Below, piece after piece: positions 43,099 through 52,809 of a stretch of 64,000 nucleotides of DNA (position 1 is the first letter of the stretch; each line of letters begins with the position of its first letter). Source of the DNA: Flavobacterium cheniae (GTDB lineage: Bacteria; Bacteroidota; Bacteroidia; Flavobacteriales; Flavobacteriaceae). A program made the translations under genes and the position numbers. The stretch is taken from positions 310,001 to 374,000 of the forward strand of contig NZ_SNZC01000002.1 in assembly GCF_004363695.1 (NCBI RefSeq), written 5' to 3'. The notes below the pieces were generated by a model. That model did no database searches. It saw only the letters and a program-made list of their open reading frames with translations, and had not been told where the DNA came from.

Positions 43099-44079
43099 AT
43101 GATTTCACAAGAAGATATTTTCCAAATTGGTTCTAAAAAAGAATTTGAAAAAATTACTTTAAAAGTTTTTCGTCATCAGTACGATAACAATTTGGTGTAC
43201 CAACAATTTTGCAACTTCTTGAAGAAAGACAAAAACAATGTGAAATCGTTAACAGAAATTCCATTTTTACCCATTCAATTTTTTAAAAGCCATACTGTTT
43301 TAAGTTCATCAGAACCTATTCAGCAAACATTTACAAGTAGCGGCACAACAGGAATGCAAACGAGTAAACACTTAGTTACAGATGTGAGTTGGTACGAAAT
43401 GAGTTACCGCTTGGGATTTTCAGAATTCTACGGAAATATTGAAGATTATTGTGTTTTAGCCTTGCTCCCATCCTATTTAGAGCGTGACGGTTCTTCGTTG
43501 ATTTACATGGTAGAAGATTTAATTCAAAGCAGTAATCATGAAGATTCTGGATTTTATTTGAACAACTACGACGAATTGATTTCTAAATTGATTGAATTGG
43601 ATAATTCAGGTCAGAATGTGATTTTAATTGGCGTTACATATGCTTTGCTAGATTTAATTGAAAAGCAAAAATTCCAATTAAAAAACACCATTATCATGGA
43701 AACCGGCGGCATGAAAGGCAAAAGAAAAGAAATGATTCGCGAAGAATTGCACACTCTTCTATGCAACGGATTTGGTGTTTCAAAAATTCATTCAGAATAT
43801 GGCATGACCGAATTACTTTCGCAAGCGTATTCTCTAGGCGATGGTGTTTTCGAATGTCCTCAATGGATGCAAGTTCTTATTCGTGATACGGAAGATGCTT
43901 TAACTTATGTTTCTGAAGGAAAAACTGGCGGAATTAACGTGATTGATTTAGCAAACATCAATTCGTGTTCGTTTATTGCTACGCAAGATCTGGGGAAAAA
44001 ACATCCCAACCATTCTTTCGAAGTGTTGGGACGTTTTGATAATTCTGATATTCGTGGTTGTAATCTTATGGTAGTTTAA
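43099..44079 (+). CDS. LuxE-like acyl-protein synthetase / acyltransferase
   Basis: A protein of about 326 residues starting at ATG 43099; the frame open from 43033 lies in the terminator and promoter. It has the LuxE/AMP-forming pattern: 'FTSSGTTGMQTSKHLV' (nucleotide-binding loop), 'LALLPSYLERDGSSLIYMVEDLI', 'METGGMKGKRKEMIREELH' and 'SEYGMTELLSQAY'. LuxE activates a fatty acid for transfer in the bioluminescence reductase complex, but no luxCD genes are near. It probably activates an acyl or aryl acid for another pathway. The upstream -7 element is close enough for a leaderless mRNA. Confidence 0.85.
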   Translation: MISQEDIFQIGSKKEFEKITLKVFRHQYDNNLVYQQFCNFLKKDKNNVKSLTEIPFLPIQFFKSHTVLSSSEPIQQTFTSSGTTGMQTSKHLVTDVSWYEMSYRLGFSEFYGNIEDYCVLALLPSYLERDGSSLIYMVEDLIQSSNHEDSGFYLNNYDELISKLIELDNSGQNVILIGVTYALLDLIEKQKFQLKNTIIMETGGMKGKRKEMIREELHTLLCNGFGVSKIHSEYGMTELLSQAYSLGDGVFECPQWMQVLIRDTEDALTYVSEGKTGGINVIDLANINSCSFIATQDLGKKHPNHSFEVLGRFDNSDIRGCNLMVV

Positions 44080-44131
44080 CTGTTAAAATGTTTATTTGTT
44101 AAATCGATTCTACAGCTCTACAATTTAACGA

Positions 44132-45421
44132 TTAAACAATTTTTATCACATAATAATTTTTCTTTCCTTTTTGCAATAACAAGAATTGATTGTTGATTAA
44201 ATCGTCTTTCGTAATGATTTTATCTTCACCTACTTTCTCTTTGTTTAAAGAAATCGAGTTTTGTTTTAATTCTCTACGAGCATCACTATTAGAAGCTAAG
44301 AAGTTTGTTTTTGCTGCTAATGCTGCAATCATATCCAAACCTGCATTCAAATCTTCCATCGAAATTTCGGCTTGAGGAACGCCATCAAATACTTCTAAAA
44401 ACGTTTTCTCATCTAACTTTTTCAACTCATCCATCGTTGGACTAAAGAACGCATTTGAAGCCGCGATAGCATTTTCTAAATCTGCCGCAGAATGTACCAT
44501 CACAGTAATTTCTTCTGCTAAACGTTTTTGCAATGCTCTTAAATGAGGTGCTTCGTTGTGTTCTAAAATTAATTTTTCAATTGTTTCTTTATCTAAGAAA
44601 GTAAAAATCTTAATGTATTTTTCAGCATCAACATCCGAAGTATTTAACCAGTATTGGTAAAATTTGTAAGGAGAAGTTCTTTCTGCATCTAACCAAATAT
44701 TTCCACCTTCTGATTTTCCAAATTTCGTTCCATCTGCTTTTGTGATTAATGGACAAGTTAACGCATACGCTTTCCCAGATTCAATTCTACGAACTAATTC
44801 TGTTCCTGTTGTGATATTTCCCCATTGATCACTTCCACCCATTTGTAGCGTACATTTTTTAGCACGGTATAAATGTAAAAAGTCGTAACCTTGCACTAAT
44901 TGGTACGTAAATTCAGTAAACGACATTCCTTCTGAAGTTTCTCCAGTTAAACGTTTTTTAACCGAATCTTTCGCCATCATATAATTCACAGTAATGTGTT
45001 TTCCCACATCGCGAATGAAATCTAAGAATGAAAATTCTTTCATCCAATCGTAGTTATTTACTAACTCCGCAGCATTAGCTTCCGCAGAAGTAAAATCTAA
45101 AAAGCGAGCCAATTGTGCTTTAATCGCTTCTTGATTGTGACGCAAAGTAGCTTCATCTAACAAATTTCTTTCGTTAGATTTTCCTGATGGATCACCAATC
45201 ATTCCAGTTGCTCCGCCTACAAGCGCTAACGGTTTATGACCACTCAATTGGAAATGTCTCAATAACATTACACCAACTAAATGTCCTATATGCAATGAAT
45301 CGGCGGTTGGATCAATACCCACATACGCCACACGCATCTGCTCCATCAAATGTTCTTCTGTGCCTGGCATTACGTCGTGGAGCATTCCTCTCCAAGTCAC
45401 TTCTTCAATAAAATTTTTCAT
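44132..45421 (-). CDS. tyrS: Tyrosyl-tRNA synthetase
   Basis: A 429-residue class Ic synthetase that charges tRNA-Tyr. The HIGH-type motif is [10 protein letters not shown], the KMSKS-type motif is KFGKSEGG, and '[13 protein letters not shown]' and '[11 protein letters not shown]' contact tyrosine. A C-terminal S4 RNA-binding domain ends the protein. I chose ATG 45421 ([14 protein letters not shown]) over the frame start at 45442. A four-unit 8-bp repeat (45455-45487) lies just upstream, as before leuS. Confidence 0.96.
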   Translation of the reverse strand: MKNFIEEVTWRGMLHDVMPGTEEHLMEQMRVAYVGIDPTADSLHIGHLVGVMLLRHFQLSGHKPLALVGGATGMIGDPSGKSNERNLLDEATLRHNQEAIKAQLARFLDFTSAEANAAELVNNYDWMKEFSFLDFIRDVGKHITVNYMMAKDSVKKRLTGETSEGMSFTEFTYQLVQGYDFLHLYRAKKCTLQMGGSDQWGNITTGTELVRRIESGKAYALTCPLITKADGTKFGKSEGGNIWLDAERTSPYKFYQYWLNTSDVDAEKYIKIFTFLDKETIEKLILEHNEAPHLRALQKRLAEEITVMVHSAADLENAIAASNAFFSPTMDELKKLDEKTFLEVFDGVPQAEISMEDLNAGLDMIAALAAKTNFLASNSDARRELKQNSISLNKEKVGEDKIITKDDLINNQFLLLQKGKKNYYVIKIV

Positions 45422-45454
45422 GATTTCAAATAATTTGAGCAAAGATAGTTTTTA

Positions 45455-45486
45455 GTTTAAAAGTTTAAAAGTTTGAAGGTTTAAAA
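45455..45486. repeat. Four tandem 8-bp units upstream of tyrS
   Basis: GTTTAAAA, GTTTAAAA, GTTTGAAG, GTTTAAAA in a row between tyrS and the divergent SDR gene. A related array precedes leuS at 59024-59054. Confidence 0.85.
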
Positions 45487-45511
45487 GTTAGTCCGTTTTT
45501 AAAAGATTTGC

Positions 45512-45519
45512 TATTTTTA
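45512..45519 (+). promoter_or_regulatory. -7-like element at the SDR gene start
   Basis: TATTTTTA, 7/8 to TAnnTTTG, ends four bases before the ATG at 45524. The flanking bases closely match those at the LuxE-like gene (CATCATGATTT). Confidence 0.4.
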
Positions 45520-45523
45520 CATC

Positions 45524-46531
45524 ATGATTTTAGTCACAGGAGCAACAGGTTTAGTAGGTTCGCATTTGTTAGTACAACTTCTTCAAGAAAATGAGGAAGT
45601 TAAAGCGTTATTTCGTTCTGAAAAACAAATTGAAAAAGTAAAGAATGTTTTTGCTTTTCATAATCAAACTGCTCTATTTAATAAAATCAATTGGGTTAAA
45701 GGTGATATTACTGATATTCCATCTTTGGAAATTGCTTTTGAAAATGTCACTCATGTGTATCATTGTGCTGCTTTGATTTCGTTTGATCCTAGTGACGAAG
45801 ACGAACTTCGAAAAATCAATATCGAAGGAACTGCAAACGTGGTGAATTGTTGCATTGATTTTGATGTAAAAAAACTTTGCCATGTGAGTTCGATTGCTGC
45901 CTTAGGAAATCCAAAAGAACACGAAACTACTATCACAGAAGAAACCGAATGGAATCCTGAAGAATTACATAGCGATTACGCAATTACAAAATACGGCGCC
46001 GAAATGGAAGTTCTACGCGGCCATCAAGAAGGTTTGGAAGTTGTAATTGTGAATCCGGGAGTAATTTTTGGTTATGGTTTCCCGAAAAAAGGCAGTGATG
46101 TTATTATTCAATCGGTAAAAAAAGGATTGTCATTTTATACAAAGGGTAACATTGGAATTGTTTCGGTAGCTGATGTTACTAATTGCATGACTCAACTCAT
46201 GAAAAGTTCAATAAACGGAGAACGTTATACTTTAGTAGGTGAAAATATTTCTACAAAAGCATTACTCGACTTTATCGCAGAAGAATTGAAATTGAAAAAA
46301 CCTTCAATAGAAGCAACCAAACTAATGACTTCTATTGCTTGGCGAATTGATTGGTTGATTTCAAAAATATTGAATCGCAAAAGGAAGTTATCTAGAAATA
46401 CCGCAATCTCATCACATTCTGTAACCACTTTTGATACTTCAAAAATAGAAAAAGAACTTAATTTTACTTTTCAGAAAAAAGAAACATATTTAAAAACTAT
46501 TCTACAGAATTATTATACCCGCCAACACTAG
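45524..46531 (+). CDS. NAD-dependent epimerase/dehydratase (extended SDR)
   Basis: A 335-residue extended short-chain dehydrogenase. The nucleotide-binding motif is VTGATGLVGSHL and the catalytic Tyr-Lys pair lies in 'SDYAITKYGAE', with Ser in 'CHVSSIAAL'. It resembles dihydroflavonol-reductase-like and sugar or lipid reductases; the substrate is unknown. Its 3' end overlaps the end of the DUF4296 gene on the other strand by 35 bp. Confidence 0.9.
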   Translation: MILVTGATGLVGSHLLVQLLQENEEVKALFRSEKQIEKVKNVFAFHNQTALFNKINWVKGDITDIPSLEIAFENVTHVYHCAALISFDPSDEDELRKINIEGTANVVNCCIDFDVKKLCHVSSIAALGNPKEHETTITEETEWNPEELHSDYAITKYGAEMEVLRGHQEGLEVVIVNPGVIFGYGFPKKGSDVIIQSVKKGLSFYTKGNIGIVSVADVTNCMTQLMKSSINGERYTLVGENISTKALLDFIAEELKLKKPSIEATKLMTSIAWRIDWLISKILNRKRKLSRNTAISSHSVTTFDTSKIEKELNFTFQKKETYLKTILQNYYTRQH

Positions 46532-46877
46532 TTTCATTATTTATATTCTGAGTGTTTGCTGGATTTTCTTTCTCAAATCTTTCTATTACTTTTTTATAGA
46601 TTTTTTTATATTTTCTTGCGTCAGCAGCATAATAACGTTGGTTTTCACGATAAGTAATACTGTCAATTTTATATTTTTCGAAAATATATTGATCCATTTT
46701 AATATTGTGATCTGACAACTTATATGACATAGAACCATCTGTTGCTTGTAGAATTGAAATATCGTAAATGATATTCACCATTACTTCCTCGTCCAATAAG
46801 TTATCAGGTTTTGGAACCGGATTCTTAGAACAAGAAAGCACAAATAAGCTTACAAATAAAAATAATACCTGCTTCAT
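46497..46877 (-). CDS. DUF4296 lipoprotein
   Basis: A 126-residue lipoprotein (lipobox LSC near residue 16) with the DUF4296 core 'PKPDNLLDEEVMVNIIYDISILQAT ... IFEKYKIDSITYRENQRYYAADARKYKKIYKKVIERFE'. The family is widespread in Bacteroidota and has no known function. It starts at the base of the dihydroorotase stop (one-base overlap), so the three genes dpm-like, dihydroorotase and DUF4296 form an operon. Confidence 0.87.
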   Translation of the reverse strand: MKQVLFLFVSLFVLSCSKNPVPKPDNLLDEEVMVNIIYDISILQATDGSMSYKLSDHNIKMDQYIFEKYKIDSITYRENQRYYAADARKYKKIYKKVIERFEKENPANTQNINNETSVGGYNNSVE

Positions 46878-48223
46878 TACACTTCTCTTTCAAATAACAA
46901 ACGCTGTCCTGCTTTTGCTTCTTTTACTTTACCATTATGATAAACTAATTTTCCGTTAACAAAAGTATGTGTTACACGTGATTTAAAGTTATAACCTTCA
47001 AACGGAGACCAACCACATTTTGCAATAATATTTTCTTTTTTAACATTCCAAGGTAAATAAGCATTTACAATTGCAATGTCTGCATAATATCCTTCCTTAA
47101 TAAATCCTCTTTTCTCGATTTTGAAAATTTTAGCCGGATTGTGACACATTTTTTCTACAATCTTTTCTACTGAAATTTTTCCTTGGTGATGTGCTTCAAA
47201 CATAGCCACAACAGCATGCTGAACCAAAGGCCCACCAGAAGGACATGTCAAATAAGGATTACATTTTTCTTCTAAAGTATGAGGAGCATGATCGGTTGCA
47301 ATAACATCAATTCTGTCATCTAGTAACGCTTTCCACAAAGCATCTTTATCTGCTTGTGTTTTTACAGCAGGATTCCATTTAATTAAAGAACCTTTGGCAT
47401 CATAATCAGCATCAGTAAACCATAAATGATGGATACATACTTCTGCCGTAATTTGCTTTTGTTCTAATGGAATCTTATTGGTAAACAAATCTAATTCTTT
47501 TGCAGTAGATATATGAAATACATGAAGTCTAGCTCCTGTTTTTTTTGCTAAAGCAATTATTCTTTCAGTCGACACATAACAAGCTTCTACACTACGTATT
47601 TCAGGGTGTTTTTCGACTGGAATATCTTCCCCATAAATTTCTTTAAACTTTGCTAAATTATTTTTAACTATGGTTTCATCTTCACTATGAACAGCAATTA
47701 ACAACTTTGTACTTGAAAAAATCTTTTCTAATGAAGCGGAACTATCAACAAGCATATCTCCAGTAGAGGATCCTAAAAAAAGCTTTAATCCAGCTACATT
47801 TCTAGGATTTGTCTTTAATATTTCTTCAAGATTATCATTAGTACCTCCCATCATAAACGAATAATTCGCATACGATGTTTTAGCAGCAATTTGATATTTA
47901 TCTTCTAAAAGTTCTTGAGTAACGGCATTTGGAACCGTATTTGGTTGTTCAATAAACGAAGTAATTCCACCAGCAACGGCTGCTTTACTTTCCGTCTCAA
48001 TAGTTCCTTTGTGAGTAAGTCCTGGCTCTCTAAAATGCACTTGGTCATCGATAGCTCCTGGCATTACATAACTCCCTTCTGCATCAATAATAACACAGTC
48101 GGACGATTTTGGACTAATTTGCTTGGCGATTTCTTTTATGAATTCATTTTCAATCAATATATCACCTTCAAAAACAATTCCTTCGTTTACAATCTTGGCA
48201 TTTCTAATTAAAAAACAACTCAT
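46877..48223 (-). CDS. pyrC: Dihydroorotase
   Basis: A 448-residue amidohydrolase of the third step of pyrimidine synthesis, carbamoyl-aspartate to dihydroorotate. The signature is present as 'GAIDDQVHFREPGLTHKG', with DHAPH near residue 313 and several metal-ligand His (VHSEDE, FHIST). In most dihydroorotases and allantoinases the first motif is HxH; here it is Q61-V-H63. I recall the same change in other Bacteroidota enzymes, so it is probably a lineage feature. It lies between a dolichol-phosphate-mannose-synthase-like gene and the DUF4296 gene. Confidence 0.88.
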   Translation of the reverse strand: MSCFLIRNAKIVNEGIVFEGDILIENEFIKEIAKQISPKSSDCVIIDAEGSYVMPGAIDDQVHFREPGLTHKGTIETESKAAVAGGITSFIEQPNTVPNAVTQELLEDKYQIAAKTSYANYSFMMGGTNDNLEEILKTNPRNVAGLKLFLGSSTGDMLVDSSASLEKIFSSTKLLIAVHSEDETIVKNNLAKFKEIYGEDIPVEKHPEIRSVEACYVSTERIIALAKKTGARLHVFHISTAKELDLFTNKIPLEQKQITAEVCIHHLWFTDADYDAKGSLIKWNPAVKTQADKDALWKALLDDRIDVIATDHAPHTLEEKCNPYLTCPSGGPLVQHAVVAMFEAHHQGKISVEKIVEKMCHNPAKIFKIEKRGFIKEGYYADIAIVNAYLPWNVKKENIIAKCGWSPFEGYNFKSRVTHTFVNGKLVYHNGKVKEAKAGQRLLFEREV

Positions 48224-48945
48224 TATAATCTATTAAATATTTTACGTAATCTCAACATTATCACTCCTACTACAGCTTCACGAATAATTCCACCGCTCAT
48301 TTTAGATTGTCCTTTTGTTCGGTCTGTAAAAATTATCGGAACTTCTACAATTTTAAAATTATTGACAAAAGCACGATATTTCATTTCTATTTGAAACGCA
48401 TAACCTACAAATTTTATTCTGTCAAGGTTAATTTTTTCTAAAACTATTCTTCTGTAACATTTGAATCCTGCTGTGGCATCAGCAATTTTCATACCAGTAA
48501 TCATTCTAACATAAACTGAAGCAAAATAAGACAGTAAAACTCGACTTAAAGGCCAATTCACTACATTTACTCCGTTTGAATATCTTGAACCAATAGAAAC
48601 ATCTGCACCATTTTCGCAAGCAGCTAACAACTTTTCTAAATCATTAGGATTGTGCGAAAAATCGGCATCCATTTCAAAAATATAATCATATCCATGTGAA
48701 AGCGCCCATTTGAAACCCGCTACATAAGCTGTTCCCAAACCCGATTTTTTCGTTCTCACTTTCAAATGCAGTTGTGAAGGAAATTCTTGTTGCATTTCTT
48801 TCACTTTTACAGCTGTACCATCAGGAGAATTGTCATCTACTATTAAAACATCAAATGGCGTTTGCAAAGCAAAAACAGCCTTTATGATTGCTTCAATATT
48901 TTCAATTTCGTTAAAAGTTGGAATTACAACAACACCCTGAGCCAT
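48223..48945 (-). CDS. Polyprenol-phosphate mannose synthase-like GT2
   Basis: A 240-residue GT2 enzyme of the dolichol/polyprenol-phosphate mannose synthase type, with no membrane domain. The motifs are 'VIPTFNEIENI', VDDNSPDGTA, EMDADFSHNP (DxD) and SRYSNG, then 'TDRTKGQSKMSGGIIREAV' near the C-terminus. It probably loads a sugar on undecaprenyl phosphate for envelope glycans or protein glycosylation. Overlaps the dihydroorotase start by one base. First gene of the three-gene unit. Confidence 0.9.
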   Translation of the reverse strand: MAQGVVVIPTFNEIENIEAIIKAVFALQTPFDVLIVDDNSPDGTAVKVKEMQQEFPSQLHLKVRTKKSGLGTAYVAGFKWALSHGYDYIFEMDADFSHNPNDLEKLLAACENGADVSIGSRYSNGVNVVNWPLSRVLLSYFASVYVRMITGMKIADATAGFKCYRRIVLEKINLDRIKFVGYAFQIEMKYRAFVNNFKIVEVPIIFTDRTKGQSKMSGGIIREAVVGVIMLRLRKIFNRL

Positions 48946-48967
48946 AAAAAATCGTGTATTTTAAGTG

Positions 48968-48994
48968 CAAAAATAAGCTATTTCTAGTAGACAA
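48968..48994 (-). promoter_or_regulatory. Candidate promoter of the dpm-like/pyrC operon
   Basis: On the minus strand TTG (48992-48994), a 16-bp spacer and TATTTTTG (48968-48975), an exact -7 match. Confidence 0.5.
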
Positions 48995-49051
48995 TTCTTA
49001 ATAATTTTATAATAATGAATATGACAGTATTTTTTGTAATTTTGCGCCAAT

Positions 49052-49717
49052 ATGTTAGCAATTCAATTACACGACCGAATTATTGAAAGCAAAGACTGGG
49101 CAACCATCTTGTTTGTTATTTGCGTGGCCATAATTGCGATTAACAAAACCATCTCTTCGGTTCGTTTTAATGAGTTTGTTCGATTGGCTTATTCAGATAA
49201 ATACACCAAAATTTACCGTGATAGTAGTAACCTAATGAGTGGTTTTACCATTTCGATGTTTATACTACAACTGATTTCGTTTTCATTCTTTACTTTATTA
49301 GTATTAAATCAATTTGATAGAGCTGAAAAAACCGACTTAATTGTTTACATCCAAGTTTTTACTTTTTTAACTGTTTTTATTCTTTCGAAATTTTTAATTG
49401 AGAAAATTATTGCAACTGCTTTTAAAATTGAAGAATTTAACGAACAATTTAACTTGCTGAAAGTGAATTACAGAGCTTATTTTGGATTCATTTTATTACC
49501 CGTTAATATCATTTTATTTTACAATTCATTAAATGCCGATTGGTTCTTTTGGACTTTATTGATTATCCTAATCACTATAAACATCACTACTTACTTGGTT
49601 GCACTGAAATTATATCAAAATTTACTATTACGTAAAATATTTTATTTTATTTTATATCTTTGCACCCTTGAAATAGCACCTTACTATTTTATTTATAATT
49701 GGTTTACAAAAAATTAG
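49052..49717 (+). CDS. DUF4271 membrane protein
   Basis: A 221-residue membrane protein with five to six helices, of the DUF4271 family ('ESKDWATILFVICVAIIAINKT', 'VKVNYRAYFGFILLPVNIILFYNS', 'LYLCTLEIAPYYFIYNWF'). Function unknown; it often precedes hemD in flavobacteria, as here, where hemD begins 8 bases after its stop. A -7 element (TAATTTTG, 49037-49044) lies seven bases before the ATG. Confidence 0.85.
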   Translation: MLAIQLHDRIIESKDWATILFVICVAIIAINKTISSVRFNEFVRLAYSDKYTKIYRDSSNLMSGFTISMFILQLISFSFFTLLVLNQFDRAEKTDLIVYIQVFTFLTVFILSKFLIEKIIATAFKIEEFNEQFNLLKVNYRAYFGFILLPVNIILFYNSLNADWFFWTLLIILITINITTYLVALKLYQNLLLRKIFYFILYLCTLEIAPYYFIYNWFTKN

Positions 49718-49725
49718 AGAGAAAT

Positions 49726-50484
49726 ATGTCAAATTTGAAAGTGAAAACAATATTAGTTTCACAACCAGAGCCTAAAGTAGAAAATTCTCCTTATTTTGAG
49801 CTTCAAAATAAACTGAAAGTTAAGATTGATTTCAGACCATTCATTCACGTAGAAGGTGTTCCTGCTAAAGAAGTTCGCGCTCAAAAAATCGATTTAAACA
49901 ACTATACTGCCATCATATTAACGAGTAGAAACTCTGTAGATCATTTTTTCAGAGTAGCTGAAGAAATGCGTTACAAAGTGCCAGAAGATTTAAAATATTT
50001 CTGTCAGTCTGAAGCGGTTGCTTTTTACTTACAGCGTTATGTAGTTTATAGAAAAAGAAAGATATATGTGGGTCAAAAAGACTTTGTAGATTTGTCTCCG
50101 CTAATTAAAAAATATAAAGACGAGAAGTTTTTATTACCGTCTTCTGACCAACTGAACGCTGATGTACCTCCTACATTAGACGGCTTAAAAGTAGATTGGA
50201 CAAAAGGAACTTTTTACAGAACTGTAATGAGCGACTTAACCGATTTAAAAGATGTATATTACGACGTTTTGGCTTTCTTTAGCCCAACAGGAATTAAATC
50301 ATTATTCAAAAACTTCCCTGATTTTCAACAAAACAATACGCGTATTGCTGTTTTTGGAAGTACCACTCAAAAAGAAGCTTTAGAGCACGGTTTACGTGTA
50401 GATATTATGGCGCCAAGCCCTGGAACTCCATCTATGACTGGTGCTTTAGAAAAATACATTGCTGAAGCAAACAAAGGAAAATAA
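49726..50484 (+). CDS. hemD: Uroporphyrinogen-III synthase
   Basis: About 252 residues, starting at ATG 49726 (MSNLKVKTILVSQPEPK); the frame open from 49699 overlaps the DUF4271 gene. HemD cyclises hydroxymethylbilane to uroporphyrinogen III in haem synthesis. The weakly conserved family is recognised by 'AIILTSRNSVDHFFRVAEEMRYKVPEDLKYFCQSEAVAFYL', 'DVLAFFSPTGIKSLF' and 'VFGSTTQKEALEHGLRVDIMAPSPGTPSMTGAL'. It is followed by a terminator. Confidence 0.9.
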   Translation: MSNLKVKTILVSQPEPKVENSPYFELQNKLKVKIDFRPFIHVEGVPAKEVRAQKIDLNNYTAIILTSRNSVDHFFRVAEEMRYKVPEDLKYFCQSEAVAFYLQRYVVYRKRKIYVGQKDFVDLSPLIKKYKDEKFLLPSSDQLNADVPPTLDGLKVDWTKGTFYRTVMSDLTDLKDVYYDVLAFFSPTGIKSLFKNFPDFQQNNTRIAVFGSTTQKEALEHGLRVDIMAPSPGTPSMTGALEKYIAEANKGK

Positions 50485-50503
50485 TTATTTTTTCAATATA
50501 TAG

Positions 50504-50533
50504 AAAACCCAAATTCGAAAGAGTTTGGGTTTT
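50504..50533 (+). terminator. hemD terminator
   Basis: A 13-bp stem (50504-50516 with 50521-50533, one wobble), a GAAA tetraloop and T6. Confidence 0.85.
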
Positions 50534-50547
50534 TTGTTTGATTTATA

Positions 50548-50582
50548 CAAACAAAAAAGTCCCGAAAATTTCGAGACTTTTT
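50548..50582 (-). terminator. pckA terminator
   Basis: A stem of about 12 bp (50555-50566 with 50570-50581, one mismatch) is followed by TTTTTTGTTTG on the minus strand, 20 bases after the pckA stop. Confidence 0.75.
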
Positions 50583-50601
50583 CCTATATAAATGTATTAG
50601 A

Positions 50602-52227
50602 TTACAATTGAGGACCAGCTGCTACTAAAGATTTTCCTTCTTCATTGTCTGTATATTGAACGAAGTTTTTGATAAATCTTGAAGCTAAATCTTCTGCTTT
50701 TATTTGCCATTCAGCAGCATCAGCATAGGTATTTCTTGGATCTAAAATATTAGTATCTACATTTGGTAAAGCAGTAGGCACTACAAAATTAAATACTGGA
50801 ACTGTTTTAGTTTCTGCATTCTCGATTGAGCCATCTAAGATAGCATCGATAATTGCTCTTGTATCTTTAATTGAAATACGTTTTCCTGTTCCGTTCCAAC
50901 CTGTGTTTACCATGTAAGCTGTAGCATTGTGTTGCTCCATTTTCTTAACTAATTCTTCACCGTATTTTGTTGGGTGTAATGATAAGAATGCTTTTCCGAA
51001 ACAAGCTGAGAATGTTGGTTCTGGTTGTGTTACCCCTCTTTCGGTTCCTGCTAATTTAGCTGTAAATCCTGATAAGAAGTAATATTTTGTTTGCTCTGGA
51101 GTTAATTTAGAAACTGGAGGCATTACTCCGAATGCATCTGCAGTTAAAAAAATAACTTTAGTAGCGTGACCTGCTTTAGAAACTGGTCTTACAATATTTT
51201 CAATATGGTTAATTGGATAAGAAACACGTGTATTTTGTGTAACTGAACCATCTTTGAAATCAATTTTTCCGTTGGCATCAACAGTTACGTTTTCTAATAA
51301 CGCATCTTTTTTAATAGCTCCGAAGATATCTGGTTCGTTCTCTGCACTTAAATCGATAGTTTTTGCATAACATCCACCTTCAAAGTTGAAAACACCATCA
51401 TTATCCCATCCGTGTTCGTCGTCTCCGATTAATTCACGTTTTGGATCTGTTGATAAAGTAGTTTTTCCTGTTCCTGATAATCCGAAGAAAACAGCAACAT
51501 CGCCATCTTTTCCTTTGTTAGCCGAACAGTGCATAGAAGCAATTCCTTGTAGTGGTAAGTAATAGTTCATCATAGAGAACAATCCTTTTTTCATTTCACC
51601 ACCGTACCAAGTTCCTCCAATTAATTGGATTTTCTCAGTTAAGTTGAACGCTACATATACTTCAGAGTTTAATCCGTGAGCTGCGTAATCTTTGAAACTT
51701 GTTTTTGAACCATTCATAACAATGAAATCTGGCTCACCAAAGTTTTCTAATTCCGCTTCCGTTGGACGGATGAACATATTTTTTACAAAATGTGCTTGCC
51801 ATGCTACTTCCATGATGAAACGAACTTTTAATCTCGTGTCTTCGTTAGCACCACAAAATGCATCTACAACAAACAATCTTTTTCCAGAAAGCTGCTTTAC
51901 CGTAGTTTCTTTCAAAGCATTCCATGTTGTTTGAGAAATTGGTTTGTTATCGTTAGCCGCTTTATCAGAATTCCACCAAACTGTGTTTTCTGTAACGCTG
52001 TCTTTTACAATGTATTTATCTTTAGGAGAACGCCCGGTGAATTCACCTGTCATTACGTTAACCGCACCAAGTTCAGATAACTGTCCTCTTTCAAATCCTT
52101 CTAAAGCTGGATTTAATTCTTCATTATATAAATAGTCGTATGAAGGATTGTATATTATTTCTGATACATTAACGATTCCGTACTTTTCTAACGAAATCGA
52201 TTTCGTAATATGCGCATTCGTATCCAT
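50602..52227 (-). CDS. pckA: Phosphoenolpyruvate carboxykinase (ATP)
   Basis: A 541-residue ATP-dependent PEP carboxykinase that turns oxaloacetate into PEP for gluconeogenesis. Motifs: '[16 protein letters not shown]', kinase-1a P-loop [11 protein letters not shown], kinase-2 'LIGDDEHGW' and the metal site '[26 protein letters not shown]'. Length is normal. A -7 element (CAAAATTA on the plus strand, 52262-52269) lies 35 bp upstream. Monocistronic. Confidence 0.97.
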   Translation of the reverse strand: MDTNAHITKSISLEKYGIVNVSEIIYNPSYDYLYNEELNPALEGFERGQLSELGAVNVMTGEFTGRSPKDKYIVKDSVTENTVWWNSDKAANDNKPISQTTWNALKETTVKQLSGKRLFVVDAFCGANEDTRLKVRFIMEVAWQAHFVKNMFIRPTEAELENFGEPDFIVMNGSKTSFKDYAAHGLNSEVYVAFNLTEKIQLIGGTWYGGEMKKGLFSMMNYYLPLQGIASMHCSANKGKDGDVAVFFGLSGTGKTTLSTDPKRELIGDDEHGWDNDGVFNFEGGCYAKTIDLSAENEPDIFGAIKKDALLENVTVDANGKIDFKDGSVTQNTRVSYPINHIENIVRPVSKAGHATKVIFLTADAFGVMPPVSKLTPEQTKYYFLSGFTAKLAGTERGVTQPEPTFSACFGKAFLSLHPTKYGEELVKKMEQHNATAYMVNTGWNGTGKRISIKDTRAIIDAILDGSIENAETKTVPVFNFVVPTALPNVDTNILDPRNTYADAAEWQIKAEDLASRFIKNFVQYTDNEEGKSLVAAGPQL

Positions 52228-52261
52228 AAATAGTTTGTTATGTTGTGTATTTAATAAAGTG

Positions 52262-52269
52262 CAAAATTA
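52262..52269 (-). promoter_or_regulatory. Candidate pckA -7 element
   Basis: The minus strand reads TAATTTTG, an exact TAnnTTTG match. No clear -33 TTG at the usual distance. Confidence 0.45.
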
Positions 52270-52298
52270 TAAATTATATTTTAGATAACGTTTTTTAA

Positions 52299-52685
52299 TC
52301 ACTGTTTTTTAGATAAAACAGCATAAAATAAGTATCCCCAAGCTGAAACTAAGAATAAACCACCGATTGGCGTTATTGGTCCTAGAAATTTAGTCTTCAA
52401 ATTGGTAATAGTATTTGTCGCTAACAGATAAATAGACCCTGAAAAAAACAAAACACCTACTATCGTTAAATAAAAAATAATCGAACGTTCTTTCTCTCCT
52501 AAAAAAGCAAAAGTACCTACAAAGAGAAGAAACAACGCGTGATACATTTGATAACGCACACCAACCTCAAATGTTGCCAATTGCTCTACCGAAAGTAATT
52601 TTTTTAATGCGTGAGCTCCAAATGCCCCTAAAATTATTGCTGTTACTCCTAAAAATGCAGCAACCAACAGTATTCTTTTATCCAT
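52299..52685 (-). CDS. DUF423 membrane protein
   Basis: A 128-residue protein with four membrane helices and the DUF423 pattern 'AAFLGVTAIILGAFGAHALKKLLS', 'FEVGVRYQMYHALFLLFVG' and 'LGPITPIGGLFLVSAWGYLFYA'. The family (YgdD) is widespread and of unknown function. It diverges from the saccharopine dehydrogenase-like gene. Confidence 0.9.
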   Translation of the reverse strand: MDKRILLVAAFLGVTAIILGAFGAHALKKLLSVEQLATFEVGVRYQMYHALFLLFVGTFAFLGEKERSIIFYLTIVGVLFFSGSIYLLATNTITNLKTKFLGPITPIGGLFLVSAWGYLFYAVLSKKQ

Positions 52686-52809
52686 TTTTTTAAATTTGAG
52701 ACCAAAGATAACAAAAGTTTTTATGTTAAATTATGACATAAATAAAGAATTTGTTTTTATAAATATAACATTTTACTATCTTCGTGTGATATTTTTAGAA
52801 TTCCAAAAA

